Below, in pieces: positions 60,925 through 64,000 of a stretch of 64,000 nucleotides of DNA. How positions within the stretch are numbered: position 1 is the first letter of the stretch; each line of letters starts with the position of its first letter. Made by a program: the position numbers and the translations under genes. Source of the DNA: Wenzhouxiangella sp. XN79A (GTDB lineage: Bacteria > Pseudomonadota > Gammaproteobacteria > Xanthomonadales > Wenzhouxiangellaceae); NCBI RefSeq assembly GCF_012272825.1, contig NZ_JAAWWS010000146.1, forward strand, positions 85,493-149,492. Reading direction: 5' to 3'. Under the pieces are notes generated by a model, which searched no databases, was not told where the DNA came from, and was given only the letters and a program-made list of their open reading frames with translations.

Positions 60925-61782
60925 TCAGCGGAACGCGCTGCGGAAGATCACCTCGAAGCGGTCCTGGAAATAGCCGTCGAACTGGTTCATCACCAGCCCG
61001 TCGTAGCCCTCGGCATTGAGGTGGAAGCAGTCGTCGCCGCCCAGGCGCAGCGACTCCACGGGACTGGGCAGCGCGAGGTCGCCCGGCGGCGTGAGCTGCC
61101 CCGGCGGAATGCCGTCGGACGGAAAGCCGAACCGGGCCTGCATCAGGCCGAGATGGCTGACGTGGAACACCCGGGGATGGGCCGCGGCCAGCGCCGCCAT
61201 GGCCTGCTCGAAGTCGGTCGACGCGGTATTCAGCTGCAGCGGGTCGGGCTGGCCGAGGTCGTTCCACAGCGGTGCACAGACGAACAGGCCGATCACGCCG
61301 CCGAGCGTGTCGACGAAGTTCGGGTAGTCGTAGAAGCTCAGCAACACCTCGACGTCCGGACGCTCGGTCAGGATGGTCTCGACGATGCTTGCCAGGTCGG
61401 CGCGGACGGACTCGACCAGCGCGCCCTGCTGGACCGGCGTCAGTCCGGTGTTCCAGGCATTCAGGAAATCGTTGCCGCCCAGCGTGAGCTGGACCACGTC
61501 GACATCACCGCGCAGCGCCAGCTCGTCGGACAGCACCTGCAGCCGGGCAGGCTGGACCCAGTCGGCGGCGGTGGTGCCCGACTCGGTGGTCGCGGCGCCG
61601 TAGATCGACACGTTGCCGAAGCCGAGCACGCCCAAGGCCAGCGCGTGGGCCTGGTCGTCCCACTGCTGCTCGGCCCAGGAATCGCCGACCAGCAGCAGGC
61701 CGTCGACGGCGCGGGCGGTGCCGCTGGCGGTCACGACGACCAGCGCCAGGCACAGCAGACCGGACCGGATTGCATTGCTCAT
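60925..61782 (-). CDS. Secreted SGNH/GDSL-type esterase
   Basis: 285 residues with a signal peptide (NAIRSGLLCLALVVVTASGTA). SGNH blocks: LLVGDSWAEQQW with the nucleophile Ser in block I, a Gly in the IYGAATTESG region, LTLGGNDFLNAW with block III Asn, and DDCFHLNAEGYD with the Asp/His of block V. Probably a periplasmic or secreted esterase acting on lipids or acylated sugars; substrate unknown. The start at 61782 directly precedes the signal sequence. Confidence 0.9.
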   Translation of the reverse strand: MSNAIRSGLLCLALVVVTASGTARAVDGLLLVGDSWAEQQWDDQAHALALGVLGFGNVSIYGAATTESGTTAADWVQPARLQVLSDELALRGDVDVVQLTLGGNDFLNAWNTGLTPVQQGALVESVRADLASIVETILTERPDVEVLLSFYDYPNFVDTLGGVIGLFVCAPLWNDLGQPDPLQLNTASTDFEQAMAALAAAHPRVFHVSHLGLMQARFGFPSDGIPPGQLTPPGDLALPSPVESLRLGGDDCFHLNAEGYDGLVMNQFDGYFQDRFEVIFRSAFR

Positions 61783-61856
61783 GCGAACTCCAACTGCGGA
61801 GGAAGGAACGCTCGATCGTACCCGACCGGCCGGGCACCGGCATTGCTTCCCGGAAG

Positions 61857-62262
61857 TCAAGACATCGAGACCATCCCGTGGGTGTCCCGGATTGGTCCCA
61901 CGGATTGGTCCCGCAACGCACGCTGTCGTTCGATCGCGACGCGGCGCGCGACGACGCCGGAATCGTCGCTCACCGCCGGCAGCTCGAACGGCCCATCGCG
62001 CAGTTCGACGCCCGGATCGAGGTCCTCGATCGGTGGGGGATTCCCGATCCGCGCCAAGGACGGACATCCCGGTTGTCGGACTACCGGAATGGGGTCTTGT
62101 TTTCTTGCGCGCGCTGCAGGTTCGATGGTGGCTCCCGAGGTCGGTCCGGGTTCCTCGGCGAGATCGGTGGCTGCCTCCTCGAGCGCTGCGGCGACTGCTT
62201 CGAGCCTGTCGTCGGCCTCCGTGTCTTCGGCCTCTTCGACCGGGCCGGCATCGATGGCTTCA
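61857..62262 (-). other. Coding-like frame directly after the TIGR03032 gene
   Basis: In the 476-bp gap before the SGNH gene, one frame shows strong GC3 bias and a protein-like acidic, low-complexity text (EAIDAGPVEEAEDTEADDRL, LEEAATDLAEEPGPT, VVARRVAIERQRALRDQSV) ending at a stop at 61857. No in-frame start codon is seen near its beginning, but it is offset by one base from the end of the TIGR03032 frame (VRFEGG-stop). A single frameshift would add a ~135-residue disordered tail to that protein. Confidence 0.4.
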
Positions 62263-63312
62263 GCCGCCCTCGAAGCGCACCATGTGCTTGATCTCGTCGG
62301 TCTTGAAGCCGAGCAGCATCGGGCGGATTGCGCCGGGCAGCACAGCGACGTCGAACAGTTCCTGGACCACGCCCTCGATGCGCATGTGGTGCAGCAGGTC
62401 GCCGGTGTCGAGGTCGACCACGACCAGGCCGCAGCGCGGTTCGGCGTTGCGTTTCGCCAGCGCTTCATCCAGCGCCAGGCCCTGGAAGGAGTCACTGCGC
62501 GGCTTCGAAAGCCCGATCAACGCGTAGCGGCCGTGGAAGGCCAGCCCGCGGGCGAAGCCGGGTACGAAGCACAGCGGTTCGAAGGTGCCGGTCTTCAGAT
62601 CGACATGACCGAACTCGCCGGTGCCCGAGTTCAGCAGCCACAATTTCTTGCGATACCAGCGCGGCGAGTGCGGCATCGAAAGTCCTTCGCAGACCACCTC
62701 GTTGCTGCGCACGTCCATCACCAGGCCGCCGTCGGTGCGGTGGTCGCGCCAGCCCTCGGCCACGTCGCTCTTGCTGATCATCGTCACCCAGGCCGGCTCG
62801 CCCTCGAACATCGCCAGCCCGTTCAGGTGGCAGCGATCCTCCGGCGCCAGGCGGGAGATGAAGGGCGGTTTCCACACCACCTCGAAGTTGCTGGACACCG
62901 AGGGCCGGGCCAGGCAGCTGAACAGCGTGTTGACGAAGATCGGGTTTCCACTGCCGTCGATGCCGATGTCGTGGGCATCGACGTCGCCGGTGGTATGCCC
63001 GACATGGGGAACGAACAGCCGGTCGTAGCCCTGGTAGTCCTGGCCCGGGTCGAGCACGTTGTTGAACCGCCACAGCTGGTACTGGCTGGCGAGGTACATG
63101 CGCTGGTCGCGGGCCGCCAGGCCCATGCATCGTGCGAAGGTCCGCTCGGCGATGCTGATGCCCTGGTCACCGTGGCCAATGAAGAACACCTTGCCGGCCT
63201 GGTAGGTCGAAAACGCGATGCTGGCGTTGAAGCCGCTCAACCAGCTCTCGAACTGGCGCGAGAAATTGAGCTTGAACGGCGGCGGGTTCTGGGCGGTCGC
63301 GGGTTCGGTCAT
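62260..63312 (-). CDS. TIGR03032 family protein
   Basis: 350 residues. The start at 63312 (MTEPATAQNPPPF) is uncertain; earlier starts exist and no strong ribosome site is seen. The family text includes WLSGFNASIAFSTYQAGKVF, MGLAARDQRMYLASQYQLWR, YDRLFVPHVGHTTGDVDAHD, LFSCLARPSVSSNFEVVWKP, FISRLAPEDRCHLNGLAM and WLLNSGTGEFGHVD. The repeated beta strands suggest a propeller. No signal peptide is present. Function unknown. A coding-like frame follows the stop. Confidence 0.85.
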   Translation of the reverse strand: MTEPATAQNPPPFKLNFSRQFESWLSGFNASIAFSTYQAGKVFFIGHGDQGISIAERTFARCMGLAARDQRMYLASQYQLWRFNNVLDPGQDYQGYDRLFVPHVGHTTGDVDAHDIGIDGSGNPIFVNTLFSCLARPSVSSNFEVVWKPPFISRLAPEDRCHLNGLAMFEGEPAWVTMISKSDVAEGWRDHRTDGGLVMDVRSNEVVCEGLSMPHSPRWYRKKLWLLNSGTGEFGHVDLKTGTFEPLCFVPGFARGLAFHGRYALIGLSKPRSDSFQGLALDEALAKRNAEPRCGLVVVDLDTGDLLHHMRIEGVVQELFDVAVLPGAIRPMLLGFKTDEIKHMVRFEGG

Positions 63313-63433
63313 GGGGCTCGGGCTACGGGTCGGTGAAGACGTCACCATGGTCGATCGAATCATGCCGGGACGATGCAATCGCTCCCGGCGAGCATCCGCC
63401 GGCGTTGGAGCGCCGGCCTGAACGGTCGGGGCG

Positions 63434-64000
63434 CTACTCGGTCTCGAACCCGTCGATGAACAGACCCACCGGGTCCGTATCGGTCGCGCTGTTGTCGGCC
63501 GGGTTGATGTCGGTCTGGCCGGCGGCCAGCGTGATCGTCGCCGTGTTGCTGACCGAGTCCGGCTCCATTGCGGTGACCGTCGCAGTGAACTCGTAGACCA
63601 GGCTGGCGCCGGCCGGCAGGTCGACGTTCTCGCTGATGCCGCCGCTACCGCTCGGATTCGTGCAGACCGCGCCGCCGAAGGCAGTGCAGGTCCAGGTCGC
63701 CCCGGTCACGCCGGTCGGCACGGGGTCGCTCAGCGTCGCACCGGCAATGTCGGCGGCGCCGACGTTGGCGACATCGATGAGCCAGGTGGTCGGCAGGCCG
63801 TTGTCGACAAAGGCCGCGCCGTTGCTCTTGCTGACCGCCACGTCCGTCGAGCTTCGCCCGAACACCACGTAGCTGCGGCCCGAACTGCTGCCGTTCGGGT
63901 CGGCGCCGAAGGCCCCGATGACCACGTCATCGATGCCGTCGCCGTTGACATCGCCGGCGGCGCTGACCGACCACCCGGCGTAGTCACCGGCCGCTTCGCC
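63434..64000 (-). CDS. FG-GAP/DUF11-type secreted protein with DGFE tail, 5' end beyond the right edge
   Basis: The last 188 residues of a protein entering from the right edge. The first part (YAGWSVSAAGDVNGDGIDDV, then VIGAFGADPNGSSSGRSYVV) is an FG-GAP/integrin-alpha beta-propeller repeat with a Ca2+-type DVNGDGIDD loop. A DUF11-like beta sandwich follows (WLIDVANVGAADIAGATLSD, GVTGATWTCTAFGGAVC, SVSNTATITLAAGQTDINPA). The chain ends DPVGLFIDGFETE. Probably a large surface or secreted protein. Only its C-terminus can be judged. Confidence 0.82.
   Translation of the reverse strand, partial: GEAAGDYAGWSVSAAGDVNGDGIDDVVIGAFGADPNGSSSGRSYVVFGRSSTDVAVSKSNGAAFVDNGLPTTWLIDVANVGAADIAGATLSDPVPTGVTGATWTCTAFGGAVCTNPSGSGGISENVDLPAGASLVYEFTATVTAMEPDSVSNTATITLAAGQTDINPADNSATDTDPVGLFIDGFETE

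Overview
The window is GC-rich bacterial chromosome with long GC-biased genes, short gaps and mostly ATG starts preceded by GGAG-type ribosome sites. Gene content (RraA, endonuclease VIII, DUF423, YhhN-type lysoplasmalogenase, PatZ-like acetyltransferase, several GGDEF/EAL proteins) points to a gammaproteobacterium. A Lysobacterales or Wenzhouxiangella-like lineage is my best guess, based partly on secreted proteins ending in a DGFE tail. There is no rRNA or tRNA to fix the taxonomy. I see no transposase, phage gene or CRISPR array.

Layout. 1-15.2 kb: a DUF2855 gene cut by the left edge, a small secreted protein, a lipoprotein phosphodiesterase, a same-strand cluster of two BLUF-like proteins around a PatZ-like enzyme, a TPR-GGDEF protein, a CbiM-like membrane protein, a secreted protein of unknown function, a second phosphodiesterase and a PPC-domain protein. 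Three tandem arrays of a 67-bp REP-like palindrome on a ~95-bp period (624-1054, 11385-12205, 13357-14179) lie between these genes. 15.5-26 kb: an EF-hand mini-protein, a membrane serine hydrolase, an rraA pair, an alpha/beta hydrolase lacking its nucleophile, a GntR/DUF5808 operon with a clear promoter-operator, a CHASE-PAS-GGDEF-EAL protein, PhzF and a cytochrome b561. 26-32.8 kb: a membrane-anchored LuxR-type regulator leading into a DsbD-like reductase and a redoxin, then a membrane protein, a K+ channel with RCK domains and its DUF6394 neighbour.

32.8-40.8 kb holds the largest unit: a secreted transglutaminase-like protein followed by a 1780-residue exported protein with EPND/PPC repeats, discoidin-like domains and two von Willebrand A domains. 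41.6-47.6 kb: a CNNM-type protein and an RND efflux operon with a divergent TetR regulator. 47.6-57 kb: a beta-helix surface protein, a PAS/GAF-GGDEF-EAL protein, a flavin monooxygenase, and tandem secreted paralogues downstream of a CadC-like membrane regulator. 57-64 kb: lysoplasmalogenase-DUF1543-CIA30, endonuclease VIII, DUF3047, DUF423, an SGNH hydrolase, a TIGR03032 protein with a possible frameshifted tail, and an FG-GAP protein cut by the right edge.

Themes: three c-di-GMP proteins, several large exported proteins, a thiol-redox module, and palindromic repeat arrays at gene 3' ends. Best candidates for new biology are the arrays, the BLUF-like pair around the PatZ-like enzyme, the transglutaminase-like/vWA pair, and the leaderless GntR promoter-operator.
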